Source: GCA-002712965 sp913048525 (GTDB taxonomy: Bacteria > Chloroflexota > Dehalococcoidia > Lucifugimonadales > UBA826). From it: a stretch of 64,000 nt of DNA. The notes below the pieces were generated by a model. It ran no database searches. It was not told the origin of the DNA and was given only the letters and a program-made list of their open reading frames with translations. The stretch spans positions 8,889-72,888 of the forward strand of contig CAJWWP010000003.1 of assembly GCA_913048525.1 (NCBI GenBank), read 5' to 3'. The position numbers were made by a program, and so were the translations under genes. Shown here piece by piece: positions 1 to 7,972 of the stretch (the first letter of the stretch is position 1; every line of letters begins with the position of its first letter).

Positions 1-2
1 GC

Positions 3-1055
3 TATCCTTACACAGCAGACCTTAATCTCCCCGATGCAAACGGTGTAGGTCCTTTCCCCTGTAACAATCCCCGTGGAATCCGAATGAGTACGGCTCTAGG
101 CTACCTTGCTCCTGCAAGACATCGACTGAACCTCACGATAAAAGCAAACTGTAGGGTAGAGCGTTTCATACTGGACCGTTCCCGTATTTCCTCTGTCCAA
201 GTGGAAAGCAACGGTGAATTATTCACCGCAGATAGTGAAATCTTTGTTCTGTCCGCAGGTTCGTTGGCAAATCCCCGAATACTGATGCACTCCGGCATAG
301 GTCCTGCCGATCATCTCCAAGACCATGGCCTGACAACCCTGGTTAACCTTCCTGGAGTAGGGGATAACCTTCGTGATCATCCTCAGAACTTCGTTAACGC
401 AACTGTAACCGATGTTGAGTCACTCGACACAACCGCCCCTAGATTGCAGGTGGGACTTCGTTTCACAGCCACCGACTCAGATATGCCTGATGACATGCTC
501 ATGTGGATGTGCTCCTATGCAACAGATGGAGACTACCGAGATTTAATTCCCTCGTTACAGCCGACGGAGATAGAAAAAAATATAACAGGAATCCAGATAA
601 CTATTTCCCTTTATCTGGCAACAAGTAAAGGTAGCGTCCGACTACGTTCTTCGAATCCATCTGATATGCCAAATATTACGCTTAATCTTCTCAAAACAGA
701 TACAGACGTCGACAAAATGGCAGACGGAGTCCGGATTGCATCCTCAATCATGGATAACACAGAGCTTGCTGAAATAGTTCGCCAAAGGACGTCACCCACG
801 GATGAAATATTATCATCCGACAGATCTCTCTATTCGTGGCTGAGGGCTAACACAACTACGGGCAACCATCTAACAAGTACATGTGCTATGGGTTCAGATT
901 CAAATCCTATGACAGTCGTTGATAACAGGTGCAAAGTTCTGGGTGTAGATAACCTTTATATCGCTGATGCGTCAGTTATGCCAGAATGTGTGAGGGCGAA
1001 CACCAACACGACTACAATGATGGTAGGCGAAAGAGTAGCAAATTTTCTTAGTTAA
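3..1055 (+). CDS. GMC-family FAD oxidoreductase, C-terminal part (5' end outside window)
   Basis: This is the C-terminal 350 residues of a glucose-methanol-choline type flavoenzyme (choline or alcohol dehydrogenase-like). The frame stays open to the left edge, and the residues before the first internal ATG (84) read as GMC sequence, ending in NPRGIRMSTALGYL, so the true start lies upstream and ATG 84 is not the start. The N-terminal FAD Rossmann motif is therefore not visible. The second GMC signature is visible (SAGSLANPRILMHSGIGP), and so is the C-terminal block GNHLTSTCAMG...VVDNRCKVLGVDNLYIADASVMP with RANTNTTTMM. The His in GNHLT and the Asn in RANTNT match the catalytic His/Asn pair of the family. 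The substrate cannot be told. It is followed after 20 bases by a PPOX-like flavoprotein, probably in the same transcript. Confidence 0.9.
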   Translation, partial: YPYTADLNLPDANGVGPFPCNNPRGIRMSTALGYLAPARHRLNLTIKANCRVERFILDRSRISSVQVESNGELFTADSEIFVLSAGSLANPRILMHSGIGPADHLQDHGLTTLVNLPGVGDNLRDHPQNFVNATVTDVESLDTTAPRLQVGLRFTATDSDMPDDMLMWMCSYATDGDYRDLIPSLQPTEIEKNITGIQITISLYLATSKGSVRLRSSNPSDMPNITLNLLKTDTDVDKMADGVRIASSIMDNTELAEIVRQRTSPTDEILSSDRSLYSWLRANTTTGNHLTSTCAMGSDSNPMTVVDNRCKVLGVDNLYIADASVMPECVRANTNTTTMMVGERVANFLS

Positions 1056-1075
1056 CGAGAAAAAAGGAGTTTTAG

Positions 1076-1651
1076 ATGGCACAACGAACTGATGAAGACA
1101 TCAAGGAAAAATTCGATAACTCCTTCACGCGCAAATTCGGCTTCCCGATGAGAAGGCCGGTTGACAAAATTATGGATGAACTAAGACCCACACACATTGA
1201 GTTTATCCAGCAATCGCCATTTTGTGTCATGGCTACATCCGACACCACGGGTCGCTGTGACGCCTCACCAAAGGGAGGGTTACCGGGTTTTATAAAGGTT
1301 CTCAACACTCGCCAAATTCTAATTCCGGATGTTGCAGGAAACCGACTTTTCCAATCCTACCAAAACACTTCTGAAAATCCCCATATCGGTCTTATATTCT
1401 TTATTCCAGGGGTAAATGAAACCGTACGTGTGAATGGTTCCGTAGAAATTGTGTCTGAACAAGAATTAAAGCGACTCGAAATTGAGCTGGAAGTGCAAAA
1501 CCCAGATGAAAAGGCGAAGGTACTACAGGGTATGCTCGTCACAATCGGTGAAGCATACGGGCACTGCCCCAGAGCCTTTACATTTGCTGACCTCTGGGAC
1601 AAAGACCAAATTGACGCAAACTCAGGAACACCCAAAAAACTTAACGACTGA
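1076..1651 (+). CDS. pyridoxamine 5'-phosphate oxidase-like FMN-binding protein
   Basis: A 191-residue split-barrel flavoprotein of the PPOX-like superfamily, resembling the DR2398/MSMEG-type subfamily rather than true PdxH. Characteristic stretches are FCVMATSDTTGRCDASPKGG near residue 43 and the core strand block LIPDVAGNRLFQSYQNTSENPHIGLIFFIPG. Members of this group bind FMN, F420 or heme and act on small molecules; the substrate here is unknown. The ATG is preceded by AAAAAAGGAG (about 1061-1070), a good ribosome binding site. It follows the GMC gene by 20 bases. A perfect 7-bp hairpin lies about 40 bases after the stop. Confidence 0.88.
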   Translation: MAQRTDEDIKEKFDNSFTRKFGFPMRRPVDKIMDELRPTHIEFIQQSPFCVMATSDTTGRCDASPKGGLPGFIKVLNTRQILIPDVAGNRLFQSYQNTSENPHIGLIFFIPGVNETVRVNGSVEIVSEQELKRLEIELEVQNPDEKAKVLQGMLVTIGEAYGHCPRAFTFADLWDKDQIDANSGTPKKLND

Positions 1652-1689
1652 GAGAGCAATCTTACAAAGAACTTTCCAATAGATGCACT

Positions 1690-1709
1690 GTACTGGTTCT
1701 CGCCAGTAC
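1690..1709 (+). terminator. stem-loop after the PPOX-like gene
   Basis: GTACTGG (1690-1696) and CCAGTAC (1703-1709) form a perfect 7-bp stem with a 6-base loop, 38 bases after the stop codon. No run of T follows, so it may be a weak terminator or a transcript-end stabiliser between this gene and DUF1800. Confidence 0.4.
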
Positions 1710-1775
1710 TGCTATCCTGTAGAACCATGTTATTAACAACTCGAAATAGTCATAAGTAATGACGGAGATTCGACT

Positions 1776-3173
1776 ATGGTGCTAACTAAAGCGGACACCA
1801 AAATAGATCTAATGGCCCACCTTATGAGAAGAGCTGGTTTCGGTGCTTCTCGTGAAGAACTGGAAATGCGATCCCAAATCGGATACGAAAAAACTGTAGA
1901 GGAACTGCTCACCCCCTCTTCTCAAGATCCCGTCGATCGGTACCAGTTTCTCAGGTATTATCCTATGTGGTGGAAGCCTGGGACGATGGGAGGACTGGGA
2001 CAGGCGGAATGGGTATGGACCATGATCAGTACCCCAGCTCCATTGCAGGAAAAAATGTGTCTTTTCTACCACAATATCTTTGCTACAGGAGTGGCCAAAG
2101 TCGACCATTACGACGAAATCCAAGACATGATCGACATGTTCCGTCAAAAAGGTCTAGGAAACTATAAAGAAATTCTTATGGAGGTGGCGAAAAGCCCCGC
2201 CATGATCTACTGGCTTGATAATAATGAGAATCACGCGGACTCTGTTAACGAAAACTGGGGTAGGGAACTTCTCGAATTATTCACCATGGGAGTCGGAAAC
2301 TATACAGAGGCTGATGTGCGTGAATGTTCCAGGGCATTCACCGGCTGGACACTTGAACATAAATTACCTCGATTCCACATGGGCAGGTGGGACTGGGAAT
2401 TTAAATTCATCCCTGAAGACCACGATTACACTGAGAAGGAATTCTTGGGCCACTCTGGAAACTTCGATGGAGAGGAAGTCATCGACATCATTCTCTCAAA
2501 GCCAGCCACTGCTCAGTTCATCGCGCGTCACCTATACAGCTTTTTTGTCGCAGACGAACCTCAGGTACCAGCATGGTCTGTTATATCTCCAAATGATCCG
2601 GAAGCAGTAAACTTTCTTGCTGACGCTTTGATCACCTCCGACTACCACATGGGTACCGTACTTAAGAAACTTTTTAAAAGCGAATTCTTTAAAGAACAGC
2701 GATTTTCCAGAGTCAAGAACCCAACAGAGGTGGTAATTAGCACCCTCAGACTAGTGGGAGGAACAGACAGACCTTCTCCAGAAACGTTGGACTGGACAGG
2801 ACAGATTGCCTACATGGGTCAAGACCTTTTAAATCCCCCTAGCGTTGAAGGCTGGCATAACGGTATTGAATGGATAAACAGTGGAACCCTGATGAAGAGA
2901 ACTAATTTCGTCTCAGAACTCATATCCGACACACTACGTCCGGGAGTGAGACAGATTATCGACCGTATAAAAATTGCCGGGACAAACCCAGCAGACATCG
3001 TAGACACATGCTTAGATATCATGGGCCCCATGGAAGTTTCCGACCAAACTCGATCAGAACTGGTTGACCACTCTGAGAAAGAGGGAGACTTCAGTTGGAA
3101 CACCACTGGGGAGGAAAGATTAATAGAACTTCTCCAGCTGCTTGTCGCAACCCGTGAATATCAATTCGCTTAA
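1776..3173 (+). CDS. DUF1800 family protein
   Basis: A 465-residue protein of the DUF1800 family. Family marks are the N-terminal HLMRRAGFGASREELE, the LQEKMCLFYHNIFATG block, the highly conserved NWGRELLELFTMGVGNYTE with SRAFTGWTL near residues 160-195, and NPPSVEGWHNGIEWINSGTL toward the C-terminus. The biochemical role is not established. DUF1800 genes are usually paired with a DUF1501 gene, as here (DUF1501 begins 65 bases downstream), and such pairs are often taken as surface or exported proteins. No signal peptide is visible at this N-terminus. The start at ATG 1776 fits the family length; GACGGAGAT upstream gives a plausible binding site. Confidence 0.9.
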   Translation: MVLTKADTKIDLMAHLMRRAGFGASREELEMRSQIGYEKTVEELLTPSSQDPVDRYQFLRYYPMWWKPGTMGGLGQAEWVWTMISTPAPLQEKMCLFYHNIFATGVAKVDHYDEIQDMIDMFRQKGLGNYKEILMEVAKSPAMIYWLDNNENHADSVNENWGRELLELFTMGVGNYTEADVRECSRAFTGWTLEHKLPRFHMGRWDWEFKFIPEDHDYTEKEFLGHSGNFDGEEVIDIILSKPATAQFIARHLYSFFVADEPQVPAWSVISPNDPEAVNFLADALITSDYHMGTVLKKLFKSEFFKEQRFSRVKNPTEVVISTLRLVGGTDRPSPETLDWTGQIAYMGQDLLNPPSVEGWHNGIEWINSGTLMKRTNFVSELISDTLRPGVRQIIDRIKIAGTNPADIVDTCLDIMGPMEVSDQTRSELVDHSEKEGDFSWNTTGEERLIELLQLLVATREYQFA

Positions 3174-3238
3174 ACCTTATATACTTACAGGCCTTATAGG
3201 TTGAGTTTTGTAAAGTAACTCATTCAAGGAAGATATAT

Positions 3239-4366
3239 ATGACGGACTCCACCAAAGACCCGGTTATTGTTGTCCTGCAATTGAGCGGTGGCAATGACTA
3301 TATGAATACCGTCGTTCCTCACTCCAATTCACAGTACAGAGACTATCGTCCGAACGTGAATATCGCTGAGCATGAAGTATTACGTCTTAATAACGAAATC
3401 GGATTTCATCCATCAATGACACCACTTGCAGAAATGTATCGGGAGGGAAACGTGGCGATTATCCACGGAGTTGGATATGAGAATTCTCCTCGTTCTCATT
3501 TTCGCTCGATGGATATATGGCACACATGCGAACCGGAAACCCTGGGCACCGAAGGATGGCTCGGTAGAGCTGTAAACCATATTGATCCAAACAAGGAAAA
3601 TGTAGTCACAGCGGTCAGTATGGGACCTTCTCTTTTTCGAGCGTTGGTTGCCCCCGGCGTGCCAGTCGCAACAGTAGAGAATCTTGACAATTACGGTCTC
3701 TTAACAGATATATCACCCGAGGAGAAAAGGGACCGCGTTCTGGATCGGTACAAGCGAATATACTCCCCAATGATAGGTTCTGGACCAGTCATGGATTTCC
3801 TGGGACAGACAGGTCTTGACGCACTGAAGGGGGCGGACATATTAAATATCGCACCAGAAAAGTACTCCTCAACTGTAGAATACGGAGATAGCTCCATATC
3901 GAAAAAATTAAGAAGTATCGCCCAAATTCATCTCGCAGAACTTGGAACACGCGTTTTTTACTGTGACCTAGGCAGTTTTGACACGCACGCTGACCAACTT
4001 GCAACGCATGACAAGCTATGGACAGCAGCCTCAGGCGCAATTCGTGACTTCTTTGACGATCTCGAGGAGCACAACGCAGCGGACAACGTAACGATGTTTT
4101 TATTCTCGGAGTTTGGTCGTCGAGTCTATGATAACGGAGCAGGAACAGATCACGGTGCCGGAGGGGTCTGCCTAGCTATTGGAAAGCAAGTTAAGGGTGG
4201 AGAATACGGACGATACCCATCGATGAAAGAGTCAGATCTGGACCAGGGAGACCTCGTACCCAATCTGGATTTCCGTGGTGTTTATACCACATTAGTTGAA
4301 GATTGGATGAAACTAGATCCTGTACCTATAGTTGGTGGTCAGTTTGAGAAGCCCACGTTTATATAG
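3239..4366 (+). CDS. DUF1501 family protein
   Basis: A 375-residue DUF1501 protein, a family related to the sulfatase/alkaline phosphatase fold. It opens directly with VIVVLQLSGGNDYMNTVVPH, the strand and metal-site region that in most members follows a Tat signal peptide; here no twin-arginine leader exists. Later marks are YENSPRSHFRSMDIWHT, YCDLGSFDTHADQ (likely metal ligands D, H and D) and FLFSEFGRRVYDNGAGTDHGAG. The ATG at 3239 has CAAGGAAG about 7 bases upstream. It is partner of the preceding DUF1800 gene. Function is unknown; the conserved Asp/His sets make a metal-dependent hydrolase plausible. Confidence 0.9.
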   Translation: MTDSTKDPVIVVLQLSGGNDYMNTVVPHSNSQYRDYRPNVNIAEHEVLRLNNEIGFHPSMTPLAEMYREGNVAIIHGVGYENSPRSHFRSMDIWHTCEPETLGTEGWLGRAVNHIDPNKENVVTAVSMGPSLFRALVAPGVPVATVENLDNYGLLTDISPEEKRDRVLDRYKRIYSPMIGSGPVMDFLGQTGLDALKGADILNIAPEKYSSTVEYGDSSISKKLRSIAQIHLAELGTRVFYCDLGSFDTHADQLATHDKLWTAASGAIRDFFDDLEEHNAADNVTMFLFSEFGRRVYDNGAGTDHGAGGVCLAIGKQVKGGEYGRYPSMKESDLDQGDLVPNLDFRGVYTTLVEDWMKLDPVPIVGGQFEKPTFI

Positions 4367-4403
4367 CCGTTTAAATACATTGACCCGGTAGAGAAATAGC
4401 AAA

Positions 4404-5399
4404 ATGTTAACGACTTCAGTAAAGGGAAGAGCCCTAGATTACTCTCGAGTAGTCGGTGGAAGAGCTTTCCGTGGCATCGTATACGTAGAATTCGGCGACG
4501 GCGACGAGATTTACGTGGTTACTCGAGACTCATACGCTTCCGGGATAGCAAAAATCACCATAGGGCCCGAAATCGATGACGAGGAAGAAGTATTTACATT
4601 TGCCAATATCTCTGAGGGTATCTTCGACGATTCATGGCCGACTTGCGCTGTTTTTAATGGTGGGAAACTATATGTAACTGATGAATTGAAAAATTGCGTC
4701 CGGGTTTTTGACTCAGAAGGGAATCTCCTAACGGAGTTCGGGAAAGCAGGAGACAAACACGGTGAATTTGACCGCCCTTCTGGAATCACCAGCGATTCAA
4801 ACAACAACATATTTGTAAGCGACACTTTAAACCACAGAGTTCAAAAATTCTCCTCAGACGGCACTTTTATCACTGAGTTTGGTTCATACGGAGTTGGCCG
4901 AGGCCAACTCAACTCCCCCTGGGGGATGTCACTAGACAATTCGGGAAATTTGCTGGTAGCAGACCACCTCAATAACCGGGTTCAAAAATTCTCTCCTGAT
5001 GGAAACCATATAAACACATTCGGGAATGATGGTACCGAAGCTGAAACACTAAACCACCCCTCAGACATCACTATTGACCCAGATGGTGACATTTATGTTT
5101 CAGACTGGGCAAACGACAGAGTCCAAGTATTTGACAGGGATGGCATCCATATAACCGCTGTCTACGGAGCCGCGTTCGAACTTTCAAAGTGGCAGCAGCA
5201 ATATGTCAGAGGTAACCCCGATGTGTACAAGGCTCGCCGCCGGGTTGCAACATTGGAGCCAGAGAAATGGTTTGCGCTACCCACAGGCGTAGCCTATGAC
5301 GCTAAGAAGTCTAGATTACTGGTAGTCGATTCACAGCGATGGAGAATCCAAATCTTTGATAAGTTAACAAATTATTCGGATCCGCAGTTCAACATCTAG
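4404..5399 (+). CDS. NHL-repeat beta-propeller protein
   Basis: A 331-residue protein made mostly of NHL repeats. Units such as FDRPSGITSDSNNNIFVSDT, LNSPWGMSLDNSGNLLVADH and LNHPSDITIDPDGDIYVSDW each carry the (G)I-D-G-x-hydrophobic-V-x-D pattern, joined by N-x-R-V-Q-(K/V)-F; about six blades are expected. Such propellers serve as protein or ligand binding scaffolds or as lyases and hydrolases; no catalytic set is recognised. No signal peptide is visible. The gene follows DUF1501 by 37 bases and is probably transcribed with it. It converges with the small gene at 5409 with only 9 bases between stop codons. Confidence 0.85.
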   Translation: MLTTSVKGRALDYSRVVGGRAFRGIVYVEFGDGDEIYVVTRDSYASGIAKITIGPEIDDEEEVFTFANISEGIFDDSWPTCAVFNGGKLYVTDELKNCVRVFDSEGNLLTEFGKAGDKHGEFDRPSGITSDSNNNIFVSDTLNHRVQKFSSDGTFITEFGSYGVGRGQLNSPWGMSLDNSGNLLVADHLNNRVQKFSPDGNHINTFGNDGTEAETLNHPSDITIDPDGDIYVSDWANDRVQVFDRDGIHITAVYGAAFELSKWQQQYVRGNPDVYKARRRVATLEPEKWFALPTGVAYDAKKSRLLVVDSQRWRIQIFDKLTNYSDPQFNI

Positions 5400-5408
5400 T
5401 TCGTCCCG

Positions 5409-5789
5409 CTAGCAGTCTGCCTTTACAGATACAATCTCTCCCGTATCCTCGTAATACCGCCAGAAAGCACCAGACAGTTGATCCGTAACGGTCCATTCGT
5501 GACCTTCCCTGTAGTGATGGTCATTCGTCCACGGCATTCGCATCCAAACCGCCTCAAACCGGTGAGCGTTTTTCAAATACATATCTCCATTAGAACATTC
5601 TTCTTCCAAAAATTTCCTTACCTGAAATAAGGCTTCGGAACGGGGTTTTCGAGGAGTATTTTCTGCTACAGCTGTGGCCTGAGTTTCCGCACTAGTTGCC
5701 AAGCTTATCTCTGTAAACGGAATTCTACCGTAGGAACCAACAAGTATAATTGCAACGGCTATTGCCCCTACGATGAACCATTTAAGCAA
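5409..5789 (-). CDS. small membrane-anchored protein of unknown function
   Basis: I do not recognise this 126-residue protein. It has one hydrophobic segment at residues 4-20 (FIVGAIAVAIILVGSYG) and then a hydrophilic domain that would face outside, with two Cys (the C in EEECSNGDMY and the C-terminal DC) and a Trp-rich patch (VWMRMPWTNDHHYREGHEW). The start is TTG at 5789, chosen because AGAGGTGG lies 9 bases upstream. It lies just beyond the 3' end of the ABC permease operon on the same strand and may be the last gene of that transcript. The ordered N-terminal anchor and the ribosome site support a real gene. Confidence 0.6.
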   Translation of the reverse strand: MLKWFIVGAIAVAIILVGSYGRIPFTEISLATSAETQATAVAENTPRKPRSEALFQVRKFLEEECSNGDMYLKNAHRFEAVWMRMPWTNDHHYREGHEWTVTDQLSGAFWRYYEDTGEIVSVKADC

Positions 5790-5904
5790 CCTATTTTACC
5801 ACCTCTGCTAAGCGGTTCTTTCATGCGATGGTGACTAAACAACTCTCTCCACAAAACAAAACCGCAGCGTTAAGAATCGACCAACAAAATTGTGGTCAAA
5901 ACAA

Positions 5905-6885
5905 TTATATCTGTCTCAGCCTCGGGTCCCAACGATCACGAAGCCAGTCCCCACAAAAGTTGAAGGACAGCACGGTCAGGAAAATAGCCATTCCTGGGAA
6001 GAAAGCGACCCACCAAGCGGAGCCGAGATACTCCCTTCCATTGGAAATATCAGCACCCCAGGATGGAGTTGGTGGAGGAACGCCTGCACCCAAAAACGAT
6101 AGAATGCTCTCCGACAAAATGGTGTTGCCCACTTGCAACGTAGTCGCGACAATCACAGTGCTACTAACAGCAGGCAGTAAGTGCTTCAACATAAGCCTTG
6201 GTGTCGAAGCACCAGCAACACGTGCCAACGCGATGAAGTCAAAGCTCCTGACCTGCAATGTCTGCCCTCGCACCAAACGGGCTATCCCGGCCCATGCTCC
6301 CAGTGCCAAAACAAAGGCTACGACTGTAAAACTCTGTCCCAACACAAAGACGAGTGCTATTGCCAACAGTAGATAGGGAATAGCGTTAAACACATCGACA
6401 ATACGCATTATTACTTCATCGATAATGCCACCGTAGTAACCGGCAACTAGCCCCACCAAGGTGCCAAAAACGGTCCCAACACATATAGCTACTGCCGCAA
6501 GACTGAGAGACAATCTGGCCCCGAAGATGATCCTGCTAAGAAGGTCACGGCCAAGCTGATCCGCACCCAAAAGGAAGTGGTAAACTTTTTCATCCCTTCC
6601 GAGTGGAACGCCATTTGTATTACAAGCTTCAAACTTATTTGATAATTGACCCTCCTCGCAGGGCTCCGCCCAGGCAGGGCTGGCCAAAACAGCCCTCAAT
6701 TGATCTTTTTCTGGTTCATAAGGAGCAATCAACGGAGCGAAAATCGCACAGATAATCAAAGTACCAAGAATGATAAATGGAATTAGAGGCCATCGCCTAA
6801 GTACATAAATAGTTCTATTCAGGAAGGATTCCCTATTCACATCTTGCAATTCTTCCAGTGTTCGCTGGCCAGCAGGAGTTGTCAA
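5905..6885 (-). CDS. ABC transporter permease, DppC/OppC type
   Basis: A 326-residue inner-membrane permease for the peptide/nickel class of ABC importers. It has the OppC N-terminal domain (RRWPLIPFIILGTLIICAIFAPLIAPYEP), the segment HFLLGADQLGRDLLSRIIFGARLSLSL, and a permease core with ARLVRGQTLQVRSFDFIALARVAGAS, the EAA-like loop that contacts the ATPase. The C-terminal block PPPTPSWGADISNGREYL is also typical. The start is TTG 6885 with AAGGA upstream that overlaps the stop of the preceding permease gene, so the two are probably translationally coupled (9-base gap). No ATP-binding subunit is encoded next to it. Confidence 0.92.
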   Translation of the reverse strand: MTTPAGQRTLEELQDVNRESFLNRTIYVLRRWPLIPFIILGTLIICAIFAPLIAPYEPEKDQLRAVLASPAWAEPCEEGQLSNKFEACNTNGVPLGRDEKVYHFLLGADQLGRDLLSRIIFGARLSLSLAAVAICVGTVFGTLVGLVAGYYGGIIDEVIMRIVDVFNAIPYLLLAIALVFVLGQSFTVVAFVLALGAWAGIARLVRGQTLQVRSFDFIALARVAGASTPRLMLKHLLPAVSSTVIVATTLQVGNTILSESILSFLGAGVPPPTPSWGADISNGREYLGSAWWVAFFPGMAIFLTVLSFNFCGDWLRDRWDPRLRQI

Positions 6886-6894
6886 AATAAATCC

Positions 6895-7845
6895 TTAGTT
6901 ATACCGGATTCTTGGGTCAATAAAGGCATACAGAATATCTATTACAAAAACGGCAAAGACGTAAACAACGGTAAACACAAGAACTGCACCAGTCATGAGG
7001 GGGAAATCATTGTTTAAAATAGACGTATAAGTCATCATGCCAAGCCCTGGCCAGGCGAAAACGGTCTCGGTTACAACTGTTCCACCTATAAAGCCGACGA
7101 GAATCAAGGCGGAGAAAGTTAGTGGGGGAATAAGGGCATTTTTAAACGCGTGTTTCCAGATGACTGAAGTATTTCCAACACCTTTGGCGCGAGCTAATTT
7201 AATAAATTCAGAGTCAAGAACGTCCAACATAGAAGATCTAACCAGTCGCATCAATCCCGCAGAGGCCAGCCACCCCAAAGTAACGGCCGGCATTATAAAG
7301 TGCTTGGTTTTCTCAAAAGCATTGGCCGCATCATGTCCACGCGTGCCCGACGGCAACCAGTCCAAATTTACCGAAAAAACGAGTATAAGCATTATTCCTA
7401 ACCAGAATGGAGGTAATGCCTGCCCAAAGACAGCAAAGGTCCTTCCGAATGCATCAAGAAGTGTCCCTCGCTTTACAGCTGACAAAATCCCGATCGGAAT
7501 TCCAGTTATAAGAACGAATAGAGTCGCCGACAGCCCAAGTTGTATGCTAGCAGGTGCAAAATGTTTAACCATTTCCAGTACTGGTAGTCCAGTTTTCAGG
7601 GAAGTTCCAAAATCTCCCTGAAAAATCCCTTTGCCAATCCAAATCAAATACTGAACTACTACTGGCTTATCGAGATGAAAATCCTTTCCCCAGGCCTCCC
7701 ACTGCTCCGGCGAGACATATCCAACATTAAGCATTACATTACGGGGATCCCCCTGTAGACGGGAGAGAGCGAACACAATGAGCGTCGCAGCAAAGATCGC
7801 CAATATCAAAAAGACAAACCGGCGAATTATAAATCTTGTCATCAA
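6895..7845 (-). CDS. ABC transporter permease, DppB/OppB type
   Basis: A 316-residue partner permease of the same importer. The N-terminus FIIRRFVFLILAIFAATLIVF and the following LQGDP are typical of DppB. Later come GIPIGILSAVKRGTLLDAFGR, the EAA-like loop VRSSMLDVLDSEFIKLARAKG, and ETVFAWPGLGMM near the C-terminus. Six membrane segments are expected. Translation starts at TTG 7845 or the adjacent ATG 7842. The gene lies 127 bases downstream of the binding-protein gene, and a strong hairpin sits between them. Confidence 0.92.
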   Translation of the reverse strand: MMTRFIIRRFVFLILAIFAATLIVFALSRLQGDPRNVMLNVGYVSPEQWEAWGKDFHLDKPVVVQYLIWIGKGIFQGDFGTSLKTGLPVLEMVKHFAPASIQLGLSATLFVLITGIPIGILSAVKRGTLLDAFGRTFAVFGQALPPFWLGIMLILVFSVNLDWLPSGTRGHDAANAFEKTKHFIMPAVTLGWLASAGLMRLVRSSMLDVLDSEFIKLARAKGVGNTSVIWKHAFKNALIPPLTFSALILVGFIGGTVVTETVFAWPGLGMMTYTSILNNDFPLMTGAVLVFTVVYVFAVFVIDILYAFIDPRIRYN

Positions 7846-7900
7846 CTATCCCTCGACAGGTACCGCTCGGAGACCTGTCGTTCTAATCAAACAACGCAAC

Positions 7901-7940
7901 ATGTCGGCGCCCCTCCGCTCCGCGAAGGAAACGCCGACAT
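7901..7940 (-). other. long imperfect hairpin between binding-protein and permease genes
   Basis: ATGTCGGCG (7901-7909) pairs perfectly with CGCCGACAT (7932-7940), and an inner stem CCTCCGC (7912-7918) pairs with GCGAAGG (7922-7928) with one mismatch. It lies just after the stop of the leftward lipoprotein gene and before the permease gene. No T-run follows on the minus strand, so it fits a processing or 3'-stabilising hairpin, which would make the binding protein more abundant than the permeases, better than a full terminator. Confidence 0.6.
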
Positions 7941-7972
7941 ACTAATACCCTGCGCAGTGCAGGTAATTAAAT

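Noticed and set aside
1690..1709. Certain intrinsic terminator
   Set aside because: A perfect stem but no T-run, so only listed with low confidence.
5828..6376. 182-residue plus-strand open frame opposite the DppC-like gene
   Set aside because: It is a shadow of a clear permease gene and has no domain or ribosome site.
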